A stretch of 25,388 nucleotides of DNA from Bacillota bacterium (GCA_023415305.1 JAEZKZ010000011.1:1-25388), one strand, 5' to 3'. Numbered from the stretch's first letter, positions 15,920-24,767 are shown. Notes: a model not told the origin generated them from the sequence alone. Translations and numbers: made by a program.

Positions 15920-18433
15920 ATGGCAGATGAAATAAGGGAGCAAAGAATTATTCCCATAGACATTGAATCAGAAATGAAGAAGTCTTTTATAGACTATGCT
16001 ATGAGTGTAATTATAGACAGAGCACTGCCTGATGTTCGTGACGGGTTAAAACCTGTTCATAGGCGTATACTCTATACCATGTTTTCTTCCGGTTTTACAC
16101 CGGATAAGCCATACAGAAAGTCTGTTGCAACTGTCGGTGAAGCGTTGAAGAGCTTCCATCCCCACGGTGACGCTGCAGTGTATGATAGTCTTGTGCGAAT
16201 GGCACAGGATTTTTCTCTGAGACATCCACTTGTTGATGGACATGGTAATTTTGGTTCACGTGATGGTGACGCCGCAGCCGCAATGAGATACACTGAGGCA
16301 AGACTTGCCAAGATTTCCATGGAAATGCTTGCTGATATAAATAAAGATACCGTAGATTTTAAGCCGAACTTTGATGAACATGAGGTCGAACCTGTTGTTC
16401 TGCCTTCCAGATTTCCAAATTTATTAGTTAACGGTTCTTCAGGTATTGCAGTAGGTATGGCTACCAATATACCGCCTCACAACCTTGGCGAGGTTATTGA
16501 TGGTATTTGCGCTGCAATAGACAATCCAGAAATAACAATTGATGAACTTATGAAGTACATCAAAGGACCCGATTTTCCGACAGCAGCAAAGATTATCGGA
16601 AAAAAAGGTATAAGAGATGCATATAGGACTGGTAGAGGACGATTAGTTGTACGTTCAGAGGCAACTATAGAGGAGATGCATGGAAACAGGCATAGAATTA
16701 TTGTATCTGAAATACCTTATCTGGTAAATAAAGCACGCCTTATTGAAAAGATTGCGGAATTAGTTAAGGATAAAAGACTTGAAGGCATATCCTTCCTACA
16801 GGATGAATCGGGAAGAGAGGAACCTGTCAGAATTGTAATTGAACTTAAACGTGATGCTAACCCAATGGTAGTGTTGAATCAATTATATAAGAATACCCAG
16901 CTGCAGGAGACCTTCAGCGTAAATATGGTTGCAATTGTTCCTACAGAGGACAAACTTTATGAGCCAAAAACCTTGAATCTGAAAGAGGCTATTGATTACT
17001 ACATAGTGCATCAGGAAGATGTCATAAGACGTAGAACAAAGTTTGAACTCGACAAGGCTGAGGCAAGAGCTCACATTTTGGAAGGCTTAAAAATAGCCCT
17101 TGATCATTTGGATGAAGTTATTAAAATAATCAGGAATTCCAAGACTGAAGCTCTGGCAAAAGAAGGTCTATCAGAGCGATTCGGCTTCAGTGAAAAGCAG
17201 TCCCAGGCTATAGTTGACATGAGATTGGGTCGACTTACAGGCTTGGAAAGAGAGAAACTCGAAAATGAATATAATGAGCTTCTTGAAAAAATAAAATATT
17301 ATAGAGAAGTTTTAGCGAATGAAATCCTGGTCCATCAGATAATAAAGGATGAATTAAAGGTTATCAGGGACAAATATGCAGACGATAGAAGAACAAAAAT
17401 AGAGATAGATGAAGACGAAATTGATATAGAGGACCTTATCCAGGAAGAAGAAAGTGTTATAACAATGACTCACTTCGGATACGTTAAAAGGCTTCCTGCT
17501 GATACCTATAAAAGCCAAAGACGAGGAGGAAAGGGAATCATTGGTCTTAGCACCAGAGAGGAAGATTTTGTAAAGAATCTTTTTGTAACCTCCACTCATA
17601 ACTTCATAATGTTCTTTACAAATAAAGGCAGGGTTTACAGACTCAAAGCATATGAGATTCCAGAAGCGGGCAGACAGGCAAAGGGAACAGCTATAGTAAA
17701 TCTTTTACAGCTGGATGCAAATGAGAAGGTTACTACTGTTATTCCCATTCACGAGTATAAGGAAGGGCAGTACCTTGTAATGGCTACTCGTAACGGTCTT
17801 GTTAAGAAAACCGACCTGATGGAGTATGATAATATAAGAAAAGGCGGTCTTGCAGCAGTTACCCTTAGAGAGAATGATGAACTTATAGATGTCAAGCTGA
17901 CAGATGGAAATCAGGATATCATGCTTTCGACAGTCAATGGTATGGCAATACGGTTTAATGAGACTGACGCCAGACCAATCGGACGTGTCTCTCAAGGTGT
18001 AAAGGGTATAGAACTGGATGATGATGATTATGTAATAGGTATGGAGGTAGTTACCGATAATACTACCCTTTTGGTTGTTACTGAGAATGGATTTGGTAAG
18101 AGAACCGAACTTGAGGAATATAAGGTACAAACCAGAGGAGGTAAAGGTATCCTCACCTACAGAATTACTGAGAAAACCGGAAAATCAATAGGAATGATGC
18201 TTGTTTCTGAAGAAGATGATATAATATTAATTAGTTCGGACGGCAGCATCATCAGAATGAAGGTAGACGAAATAAGTATTCTCGGTCGTGCGACTCAGGG
18301 TGTAACTCTCATGAGAATGAGCGAGGGCAACAATGTAGTAAGTATGGCTAGAATGGTAAATGAAGAATGTCCGGATGAGAACGACTGCGAAGAGCTAGAA
18401 AATGAGGATGTCGAAGATACATCAGACAATTAA
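15920..18433 (+). CDS. gyrA: DNA gyrase subunit A
   Basis: Breakage-reunion subunit of gyrase. Catalytic Tyr124 is in AAMRYTEAR; the QRDR reads SFHPHGDAAVYDSLVRMAQ, with Ala85 where E. coli has Ser83, and Asp89 matching Asp87. The C-terminal beta-pinwheel contains the GyrA box QRRGGKG (533-539), so this is gyrase rather than topo IV ParC. It ends in an acidic tail (DENDCEELENEDVED). The 837 residues are normal. It is unlinked from gyrB, which lies on the other side of oriC. Start: ATG 15920, immediately preceded by the two-codon ATG-AAT-TAA. Confidence 0.97.
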   Translation: MADEIREQRIIPIDIESEMKKSFIDYAMSVIIDRALPDVRDGLKPVHRRILYTMFSSGFTPDKPYRKSVATVGEALKSFHPHGDAAVYDSLVRMAQDFSLRHPLVDGHGNFGSRDGDAAAAMRYTEARLAKISMEMLADINKDTVDFKPNFDEHEVEPVVLPSRFPNLLVNGSSGIAVGMATNIPPHNLGEVIDGICAAIDNPEITIDELMKYIKGPDFPTAAKIIGKKGIRDAYRTGRGRLVVRSEATIEEMHGNRHRIIVSEIPYLVNKARLIEKIAELVKDKRLEGISFLQDESGREEPVRIVIELKRDANPMVVLNQLYKNTQLQETFSVNMVAIVPTEDKLYEPKTLNLKEAIDYYIVHQEDVIRRRTKFELDKAEARAHILEGLKIALDHLDEVIKIIRNSKTEALAKEGLSERFGFSEKQSQAIVDMRLGRLTGLEREKLENEYNELLEKIKYYREVLANEILVHQIIKDELKVIRDKYADDRRTKIEIDEDEIDIEDLIQEEESVITMTHFGYVKRLPADTYKSQRRGGKGIIGLSTREEDFVKNLFVTSTHNFIMFFTNKGRVYRLKAYEIPEAGRQAKGTAIVNLLQLDANEKVTTVIPIHEYKEGQYLVMATRNGLVKKTDLMEYDNIRKGGLAAVTLRENDELIDVKLTDGNQDIMLSTVNGMAIRFNETDARPIGRVSQGVKGIELDDDDYVIGMEVVTDNTTLLVVTENGFGKRTELEEYKVQTRGGKGILTYRITEKTGKSIGMMLVSEEDDIILISSDGSIIRMKVDEISILGRATQGVTLMRMSEGNNVVSMARMVNEECPDENDCEELENEDVEDTSDN

Positions 18434-18614
18434 CTGTAATTAAGGTGAATAAATAATGTCTAAAGTAGTGATAAATTAAATAATGTATAGTATTTAATTT
18501 ATAGAAACGACTATTTCATCAAGCCGGCAGATAGGAGGTAATTTTTCAGAATAACCTTCTGAGGATTAAGCCTAAGCTGACTAAAAGAATTGAAATAGGA
18601 CAAACTTCACAGAG
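18434..18614 (+). other. Gene-free gyrA 3' region
   Basis: The 181 bases between the gyrA stop and its terminator hold no plausible gene. An isolated AGGAGGT (18535-18541) has no start codon at a useful distance. TCAGAATAACCTTCTGA (18548-18564) forms a small hairpin. I see no recognisable RNA family. Confidence 0.35.
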
Positions 18615-18645
18615 AGAGAGTATACATCATGTATGCTCTCTTTTT
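18615..18645 (+). terminator. Rho-independent terminator of gyrA
   Basis: AGAGAGTATAC, loop ATCAT, GTATGCTCTCT: an 11-bp stem with one U.G pair, followed by TTTTGTG. Confidence 0.85.
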
Positions 18646-18732
18646 GTGTTATTTTTATAACTACAATCTTAGATACATTTATTTAAAGGTGTAGGGAAGC
18701 AATGAAATGAAAACTTTTAAAATTTTAAAGCC

Positions 18733-18762
18733 TTGACATATAAAGGAAAACACATATATTAT
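18733..18762 (+). promoter_or_regulatory. Promoter of the TetR-helD operon
   Basis: Perfect TTGACA at 18733-18738; 16 bases later TATATT (18755-18760), or 18 bases later TATTAT (18757-18762). The -10 overlaps the edge of the palindrome at 18760-18786, so a bound repressor would block it. Confidence 0.75.
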
Positions 18763-18786
18763 TTAATTACCACTGGTAATTAAATA
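18760..18786. promoter_or_regulatory. 27-bp perfect palindrome, probable TetR operator
   Basis: Arms TATTTAATTACCA and TGGTAATTAAATA around a single central C, with no mismatch. It covers the end of the -10 and the expected transcription start, 13 bases before the regulator's ATG. Size, symmetry and place are those of an autoregulatory TetR-family operator. Confidence 0.8.
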
Positions 18787-18798
18787 GAGAGGTATACA

Positions 18799-19464
18799 AT
18801 GAGAAAAGGAATAACAAAAGAGCAGGTTATCAATAAAGCTCTTGAATTAATGAAAGACAGAGAAACTAAAAGCGTGAATTTAAGAGTTGTTGCCAGGGAA
18901 CTGGGCTGTGCACATACAAACCTATATAATTATTTTAACTCCTTTGATGAGCTTCTAAGTGAAGCATATATCAGAGTACTTCAAATGTTCTCGGAAATGC
19001 TAAAAAAGAGAATATCCGTCGTAGATGACTACCAGTTAAAGCTAAAAGTCTTTTTCAGTGAAATCATTTCCTTTTATATGGACAATAAAGGTTGGTTCAG
19101 ACTGTTATGGGTTGAAGTAATTGGTGGTAAACATAAGGTTGTAGACTATATTGCAGCATCAAAGACTGTTGATGAACATGTAGCTATTATGGAAAATATT
19201 CTAAAACATTTATTTACCATAGCTCCTACCCCAGAACAGATAAAGAGTATCCTGCATATTGTTCACTGCTATATATATGGAGAGATCTCCTTATATGTAG
19301 CAAACCATTCCTTTATACAGGAGGATACCGAAATTTTCAAAAGAGAAAAACTCATTCCGATTTTTGAAAAGAGTCCACTAATCTCTACTGAAGAAGCTTT
19401 CAAGAAATATGTAAGTAATGAAGCTTTAAATTTATTTTATCTTTACCTGGGAAGAAAGGAGTAA
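18799..19464 (+). CDS. TetR/AcrR-family transcriptional regulator
   Basis: A 221-residue one-component repressor. The N-terminal helix-turn-helix is at about residues 27-47 (NLRVVARELGCAHTNLYNYF, followed by SFDELLSEAY), the characteristic TetR recognition helix region. The C-terminal ligand domain has the usual helical character, but its ligand cannot be deduced. AGAGAGG sits 6-7 bases before the ATG. Its stop is 4 bases from the helicase start, so the two are one operon; the palindrome just upstream suggests it represses itself and the helicase until an inducer is present. Confidence 0.9.
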   Translation: MRKGITKEQVINKALELMKDRETKSVNLRVVARELGCAHTNLYNYFNSFDELLSEAYIRVLQMFSEMLKKRISVVDDYQLKLKVFFSEIISFYMDNKGWFRLLWVEVIGGKHKVVDYIAASKTVDEHVAIMENILKHLFTIAPTPEQIKSILHIVHCYIYGEISLYVANHSFIQEDTEIFKREKLIPIFEKSPLISTEEAFKKYVSNEALNLFYLYLGRKE

Positions 19465-19468
19465 TTAA

Positions 19469-21856
19469 ATGGATAATTATAATAAGTCAAAAAATATCCC
19501 CCACCTCTTCAGGTGGCGAGTAACGCCGCTTCAGGTATCAGTCCTAGAGCATATTTCTCCCTCCTCGATGAAACGCGCAGAGGTTAACAGCCATAAAAAT
19601 TCATCTGAATCTGCTCACTATAATGGACAAATGGAGTTGGAGAAAGGCTATCTCAGCAGAATAAAAGAGGTAATCAATAAGCAATTATCAAGTGAGAGCG
19701 AAAAACTTATAAGTAAAAGGGGGAGGTTAATTGATGACAGAAAAGATATGTATGAAAATACAACCCATTACTCAAACGATTTTGAAAAATTATCCGATGC
19801 AATAACGTATCTGAATCCTTTGGAAGTGCAAACATATGACTATGAAGCTACTGAAGCCAAAATTAAAAAATATGAGAAAATGCAGAAGTCCCCATACTTT
19901 GCCAGAATCGACTTTACAGAGGAGGGTTTCGAAAACGAGAGTATATATATAGGGCTTGGAAACCTAACAGACGAGAAAACTCATCAAACCTATATTTGTG
20001 ACTGGAGGGCTCCTATTTCCAGCTTGTTTTACCGTTTTGGTCTTGGAAGGGCTAGCTATAAAGCGCCATACGGTATTATTGAGGGGGAAGTTTCACTTAA
20101 AAGACAGTTTGAAATTAAAAATGGTGAAATGCAGTATTTCTTTGACTCAGGTATGACAATCATAGATGATTTATTAAAACAGGCTTTATCACAAAATACC
20201 TCTGCTAAAATGAAAAGCATTGTTGAGACAATTCAGAAGGAACAGGACCTAGTCATACGAGATATTGAAAATGATATCCTTTTAGTGCAGGGGGTTGCAG
20301 GGAGTGGCAAAACTTCTGTAGCTCTGCATAGAGTTGCATATCTTATGTATCATGGCCTAACCGATAATTTAAACGACAACAATATCATACTTATTACACC
20401 TAACTGTTTCTTTCAAAAATACATCGATAATGTTCTGCCTGAATTGGGTGAGAAAAATATTCAAACGCTTACAATGGAAGAGATTTTTGATCATATATTC
20501 GAGGAAAAAATTAAGATAAGTAATCGTAATAGCTTATTTGAGAAGATATTAACGGAACAAGACGCAGATAAAAAGAATCTGATAAAAAGCAGTATGGAAT
20601 TTATACTATCAAAAGAATTCTTAACTGTTATCGAGCGTTTCTTAAAGCATTTTGAGCATAAGATGATCGACTTTCGAGATGTTTTTTATAATGGTGAATG
20701 TATTGCAAATAGGCATCTCACAAAGGCTGAGCTGTTGAAACAAAACGATATATCCTTACCTCTTGAGAAGAGGCTTGAAACAATAGAAAATCGTATTATG
20801 CAAAAAATCCATGAATTAAGAAAACTCAGACTTGGAAAGCTTGAGAAGTTTATTGCAGAATACCCTGAACATATTTACGAAGTAAAACCGCTGGCAAGAT
20901 TTTTATCTTTAAAAGAGAATAGAGCTATAAAAAAAGAAGTAATGAGATTTACAAGAGTTGATGTAATGGAACTCTATAAAAGAATTGTTTCAGATAAAAA
21001 TTTGTTCTATAGAATGGCTCACGGACTAAGTCTTCCAAATAATATCGGGAAAATACTGGAATACGTAAAAGCAAGCTTGCAAAAACCAATACTAAGTTAT
21101 GATAATGCAATGGTTCTGCTGACGATGAAATTGATGTTAGCGGGCTGTGACCGTTATAAGGAGATTAAGCAAGTAGTTGTGGATGAAGCCCAGGATTATT
21201 ATCCAGCACATTATAAAATTTTGGAAAGAAGCTTTACAAATGCGAAATTCACCGTAATGGGGGATATTAATCAAACTATAGAGAAAGCAACAGATTTGTC
21301 TTTATATTCAGACATAAGGCACATTCTTAATAAAAAAAGAAGTTCAACTGTAATATTGAATAAAAGTTTCCGGTGCTCATATGAAATTAGCCGATTCAGC
21401 TCCTTATTCTGCCGACAGGATATTGAAATAGAAAACTTCGAAAGGCATGAAAGCCTACCAGAAATTGTCTGGGCTGAAAGTCATGCTCAAATGGATATAG
21501 AAATTATAAACATGGTTAATTTATACAAAGCTGAAGGATTCCAATCAATCGCTATAATTTGTAAAAGTATGACAGGTGCCGAACAGCTATATAAGGGAAT
21601 AGGAGTAACGCTTGGGGCTTCTTTAATTGATACAAATTCTTTCGAGGAAGTTAATAGGGTTACAATTCTCCCCGTTCATATGGCAAAAGGGTTGGAGTTT
21701 GATGCAGTAATTGTATATAACGTCAACGATGATATGTATAGGGATTCAGATGATAGGCAGCTTTTATATATTTGCTGTACGCGTGCTCTACACAGGCTAT
21801 CAATTATTTATTACGGAGAGAAAAGCAGACTTATACCTGACAGAACAACGTTATAG
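19469..21856 (+). CDS. helD: HelD-like UvrD-superfamily helicase (RNA polymerase recycling type)
   Basis: Superfamily 1 ATPase of the HelD/helicase IV class, which in Firmicutes pulls stalled RNA polymerase off DNA; some HelD proteins protect against rifampicin. Motifs: coiled N-terminal arm (about 55-130), CDWRAPISSLFYRF, Walker A GVAGSGKT (275-282), Walker B VVDEAQDY (570-577), MAKGLEFDAVIVYN and YICCTRALHRLSI. The 795 residues are normal for the family. Residues about 10-53 do not look like the family and come from a visibly GC-richer segment with a hairpin (CACCT-CTTC-AGGTG); a family-like start would be MELEKGYL at residue 55. That ATG lacks a ribosome site, while ATG 19469 has AAGGAG nearby. 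Confidence 0.87.
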   Translation: MDNYNKSKNIPHLFRWRVTPLQVSVLEHISPSSMKRAEVNSHKNSSESAHYNGQMELEKGYLSRIKEVINKQLSSESEKLISKRGRLIDDRKDMYENTTHYSNDFEKLSDAITYLNPLEVQTYDYEATEAKIKKYEKMQKSPYFARIDFTEEGFENESIYIGLGNLTDEKTHQTYICDWRAPISSLFYRFGLGRASYKAPYGIIEGEVSLKRQFEIKNGEMQYFFDSGMTIIDDLLKQALSQNTSAKMKSIVETIQKEQDLVIRDIENDILLVQGVAGSGKTSVALHRVAYLMYHGLTDNLNDNNIILITPNCFFQKYIDNVLPELGEKNIQTLTMEEIFDHIFEEKIKISNRNSLFEKILTEQDADKKNLIKSSMEFILSKEFLTVIERFLKHFEHKMIDFRDVFYNGECIANRHLTKAELLKQNDISLPLEKRLETIENRIMQKIHELRKLRLGKLEKFIAEYPEHIYEVKPLARFLSLKENRAIKKEVMRFTRVDVMELYKRIVSDKNLFYRMAHGLSLPNNIGKILEYVKASLQKPILSYDNAMVLLTMKLMLAGCDRYKEIKQVVVDEAQDYYPAHYKILERSFTNAKFTVMGDINQTIEKATDLSLYSDIRHILNKKRSSTVILNKSFRCSYEISRFSSLFCRQDIEIENFERHESLPEIVWAESHAQMDIEIINMVNLYKAEGFQSIAIICKSMTGAEQLYKGIGVTLGASLIDTNSFEEVNRVTILPVHMAKGLEFDAVIVYNVNDDMYRDSDDRQLLYICCTRALHRLSIIYYGEKSRLIPDRTTL

Positions 21857-21935
21857 GCGACGGTTATTGGAATTATTACTTTCCTTCCTTGTACAATTTT
21901 TAGAAAAAAAGTCGTATACGTTAAAGAAAAAAATG

Positions 21936-21955
21936 TTAAGATCATATCATCTTAA
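21936..21955. promoter_or_regulatory. Inverted repeat before the AraC-family gene
   Basis: TTAAGAT, six bases, ATCTTAA, located 20 bases before the ATG of the regulator. It could be an operator for self-control. Only its symmetry and place support this. Confidence 0.4.
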
Positions 21956-21975
21956 GATATCGGGAGTACTCCTTT

Positions 21976-23319
21976 ATGAACTATTATGAAAGAATTCAAA
22001 GGTCAATAGACTATATCGAAAGTAATCTTGAAAACACCATAGATATAAATCTGGCCGCTCAATCTGCTCTTATGTCCGTATCGAATTTTTACAGAATGTT
22101 TTTTGGGATGGTAGGATACTCTGTAAAAGAGTATATCAGACTGAGAAGAATGAGTCTCGCAGCTGATGATATATTAAAAAATTTATGTATCATTGATGTT
22201 GCGGTCAAATTTGACTTTGAAAGTGGTGATTCTTTTTCAAGAGCTTTCAAACGAATAACAGGTTTCTTGCCCAGTGAATTCAGAAGGCATAAAAAACAAT
22301 TTAGTTTTGAAAGGATTAATGTAATGGATAAATATTTTGAAGTTCAGGATAAGACATTACTTGAGAGATATCCGGATATAAAAGTTTTAAAAAAGTTGGA
22401 GCCTGTAAAAGTAGCATATTACAATTATATTGGTAAAAATCCCGAGCATAATGCATTCCAGGTTATAAAAGAGTGGGTAAGTACATCAGGTTTATCAATT
22501 GATGAGCAAAAGCACAGAATTTTCGGATATGATAAACCCGAAGTTACAGAAGGAAATACGTGCGGCTATGAAGTTTGTATAACTATAGATGAAGATTTAG
22601 TAGTAGTTCACCCCCTTATAAAGACAAAGTATCTTGATGGAGGTCTTTATGCTGTAACTTCGGTAAAAAGAGATGAAAATGGAGAATTGGGTAGTTATAT
22701 TTTTCAGACATGGAAGCGTTTCAGAGACTGGCTGTCAGACAGTAAATATATTTATGGGGGACAGCAATGGCTGGAGGAGCACCTCGGCTTTGACGAGGAA
22801 TTTAACCATACCGGCGGAATTGATTTATATATGCCTATTGCAGAAAAGAACGGTATAGATACATCTAAGTATTTCGAAAATGTCGATCCGATGTGGACTG
22901 CAACTTATACAGCAAATGGAGCTGACGCTGCTGATAAAGCGAGAGATTACTTATTTAAGTGGGCTGATTCAGAGGGTTTGTTTAATGACGGAACTAAGCA
23001 TAGGATATTTGCTTATTATAACTTCGAAAGAATTGGGCAAAAGGATTTCTTCTTTAAAATACATATTACTGTAGATAAAGATTTTAAGACTCAGGATTCA
23101 AACATCAAATTTGAAGAGTTCACAGGCGGCTATTATGCAATTATGAAGGCAAAGTATAAGTACAACGGCTGGGCTTGGGGTGATTTTATGAACTGGATGT
23201 CAAAAAGCAAGGAATACGACTACGGGAACTACTGGTTCTTCGAGGAATATTTTATTGACGGCCCATGTATTAGCTCCGAAACCGATATGTGTTTACATAT
23301 GCCGGTTAAGCAGAAGTAA
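21976..23319 (+). CDS. AraC-family regulator with two tandem GyrI-like effector domains
   Basis: A 447-residue regulator. Residues 1-105 are the AraC double HTH (IDINLAAQSALMSVSNFYRM, VAVKFDFESGDSFSRAFKRI, then GFLPSEFRR). It is followed by two copies of a GyrI-like/AraC effector-binding domain, about 135-300 and 305-445. The copies align: HRIFGYDKP with HRIFAYYNF, YEVCITIDEDL with FKIHITVDKDF, GGLYAVTSVK with GGYYAIMKAK, QWLEEHL with WFFEEYF, and IDLYMPI with CLHMPV. Most relatives have one copy (Rob, BmrR type, binding lipophilic cations and drugs). GGGAG about 9 bases upstream supports the start. Target and ligand are unknown. Confidence 0.88.
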   Translation: MNYYERIQRSIDYIESNLENTIDINLAAQSALMSVSNFYRMFFGMVGYSVKEYIRLRRMSLAADDILKNLCIIDVAVKFDFESGDSFSRAFKRITGFLPSEFRRHKKQFSFERINVMDKYFEVQDKTLLERYPDIKVLKKLEPVKVAYYNYIGKNPEHNAFQVIKEWVSTSGLSIDEQKHRIFGYDKPEVTEGNTCGYEVCITIDEDLVVVHPLIKTKYLDGGLYAVTSVKRDENGELGSYIFQTWKRFRDWLSDSKYIYGGQQWLEEHLGFDEEFNHTGGIDLYMPIAEKNGIDTSKYFENVDPMWTATYTANGADAADKARDYLFKWADSEGLFNDGTKHRIFAYYNFERIGQKDFFFKIHITVDKDFKTQDSNIKFEEFTGGYYAIMKAKYKYNGWAWGDFMNWMSKSKEYDYGNYWFFEEYFIDGPCISSETDMCLHMPVKQK

Positions 23320-23390
23320 ACTGCTTAAGGGTACACAACGACCTTTCTTAACAAAGTATCATCCAGAAGAATAGTGAAGAGGGGGTAAGC

Positions 23391-23701
23391 ATTGAGACGT
23401 TTTCTGTAATATTACAAAAGCCTCGGGATATAGGAAGTCTTACAACGATAGCTATCCCATTTAACGCTGCTGAGGTTTTTCAACTGAAAAAGGGAACCAT
23501 TAAAGTCAAGGGTACTATTAATGGTAAAGATTATAGAAACAAGCTTATTTCAAGAGGTTCAGGGAAATACATCATGATAATTGATAAAAACTTCAGGAGA
23601 AAATAGGATTTACAGGTCAGGATATGTCAGTAGAAGTACAGATGGATGTCGACACTACAGCTTTACATGGTTCAGGCAATTTTGCAGAGATTGAAACATA
23701 A
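23391..23701 (+). pseudogene. Degraded DUF1905-domain gene
   Basis: Translation from ATT 23391 gives IETFSVILQKPRDIGSLTTI, then IPFNAAEVF, KGTIKVKGTINGKDYRNKLI and GKYIMIIDKNFRRK, a DUF1905 beta-barrel domain, then TAG. Dropping back one base at AGGAGAAAATAG restores the family ending KIGFTGQDMSVEVQMDVDTT up to TAA 23699. So one A appears lost from an A-run. There is also no ATG, GTG or TTG in frame: GAGGGGG stands five bases before ATT where ATG is expected. Two independent lesions indicate a pseudogene; sequence errors cannot be excluded. DUF1905 function is not well known. Confidence 0.72.
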
Positions 23702-23710
23702 TCCGTACAA

Positions 23711-24217
23711 ATAGATATTTTTGAAGCCATTAAAGCAAGAAAAAGTTACAGGTGCTTTTTACCTAAAGGGATTGGTGCGAATGTAATTGACAAGGTTCTG
23801 GAAGCTGGATTTTGTGCTCCAAGCGCTAAAGATAAGAGACCAGGGCACTTTATTATTGCTACTGATTTAGACTTCTTAAAAAGTATGGCTATATCTGAAA
23901 ATTATGTATCCTTTAAAACTGCCCCCTGCTGCATCATAGTATGCGGTGACAGGAATATTGAAGGAGTAAATGAATTTTTAATTGAAGACTGTGCCGCAGC
24001 AGTTCAAAACATTCTTCTGGCGGCTCACGGGTTAGGCCTAGGCGCGACGTGGCACGGACTTATGAAAAGCGGGTCAAATTCAGCAAACACTATATATAAG
24101 AAGATATGTAATAAATATGAACTGCCTGATAAGATAGTACCCGTAGCCGCCATAGCGCTAGGTTACCCCGTTAATGAAGGCCTTGTCTCAAGGGAAGCCA
24201 GGTACGATAAAACATAG
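23711..24217 (+). pseudogene. Nitroreductase-family gene lacking a start codon and ended early by TAG
   Basis: FMN-dependent nitroreductase fold: IDIFEAIKARKSYRCFLPK, VLEAGFCAPSAKDKRPGHF, then ECAAAVQN-like DCAAAVQNILLAAHGLGLGA, and VAAIALGYP. Homologues usually start MDIFEAI; here the Met codon is ATA (23711) and no ribosome site precedes it, the frame being closed by TAA 23699. The first ATG (23885) would drop the first third, including FMN-binding ARKS. At the far end the frame reads RYDKT-TAG-VHWDIW; the [VH]xW ending is typical of the family, so TAG at 24215 replaces a sense codon and would otherwise run to TGA 24293. An expressed DUF1905-nitroreductase fusion is an alternative ancestor, since both are in one frame. 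Confidence 0.75.
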
Positions 24218-24272
24218 GTTCACTGGGATATTTGGACTTCAGCAAAGAAATCAACAGAAGGAGGAGCAGTAA

Positions 24273-24731
24273 ATGACCGTTATACTACCGGCTGAGATTA
24301 GGGATGCAGAGATATTAAGAGAAGTCTGTATAAAAGCTTTTGAAGAAGATAAGTCTGTGTATGGGTCAATGCCACCGGATATGGACATAATATCGTGGCA
24401 TAAATACAATATAGATCAAGGATTATACTATAAGATAGTTGTGAATAATGAAATCGTTGGTGGTATAAAATTGTTCAGAATTAACACCCGGTACTATCGG
24501 GTGGGAACTATATACATAACTCCTGAACATCAAAATAACCATATAGGGACTGAGGTAATTAATTTTATTGAAGGTGAGTATCCTCTAGTCAGGAAGTGGT
24601 CTCTTGAAACACCATATAAAAGTTTCAGAAACCATCATTTTTATGAAAAACTAGGCTATATAAAGATTGGAGTGGAACACCCGGACTCGGGAAGCGAGTT
24701 TTGCCTCTACTTATATGAGAAGAATATATAA
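24273..24731 (+). CDS. GNAT-family N-acetyltransferase
   Basis: A 152-residue GCN5-related acetyltransferase that moves an acetyl group from acetyl-CoA to an unknown amine. Motif A is visible as VGTIYITPEHQNNHIGTEVI (Q-x-x-x-x-G-T pyrophosphate loop), with motif B SFRNHHFYEKLGYIKIG near the C-terminus. AAGGAGGAG about 7 bases before the ATG gives a strong start. The ancestral nitroreductase frame would have overlapped this start by 23 bases, so the two were probably translated together. Substrate cannot be deduced. Confidence 0.88.
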   Translation: MTVILPAEIRDAEILREVCIKAFEEDKSVYGSMPPDMDIISWHKYNIDQGLYYKIVVNNEIVGGIKLFRINTRYYRVGTIYITPEHQNNHIGTEVINFIEGEYPLVRKWSLETPYKSFRNHHFYEKLGYIKIGVEHPDSGSEFCLYLYEKNI

Positions 24732-24767
24732 CAAGGAGATAGCAGACACCCAGCCTCTACCAAGTGA

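Noticed and set aside
23600..23615. Programmed -1 frameshift in the DUF1905 gene
   Set aside because: Only a short A-run, no convincing slippery heptamer with a downstream structure, and the gene also lacks a start codon.
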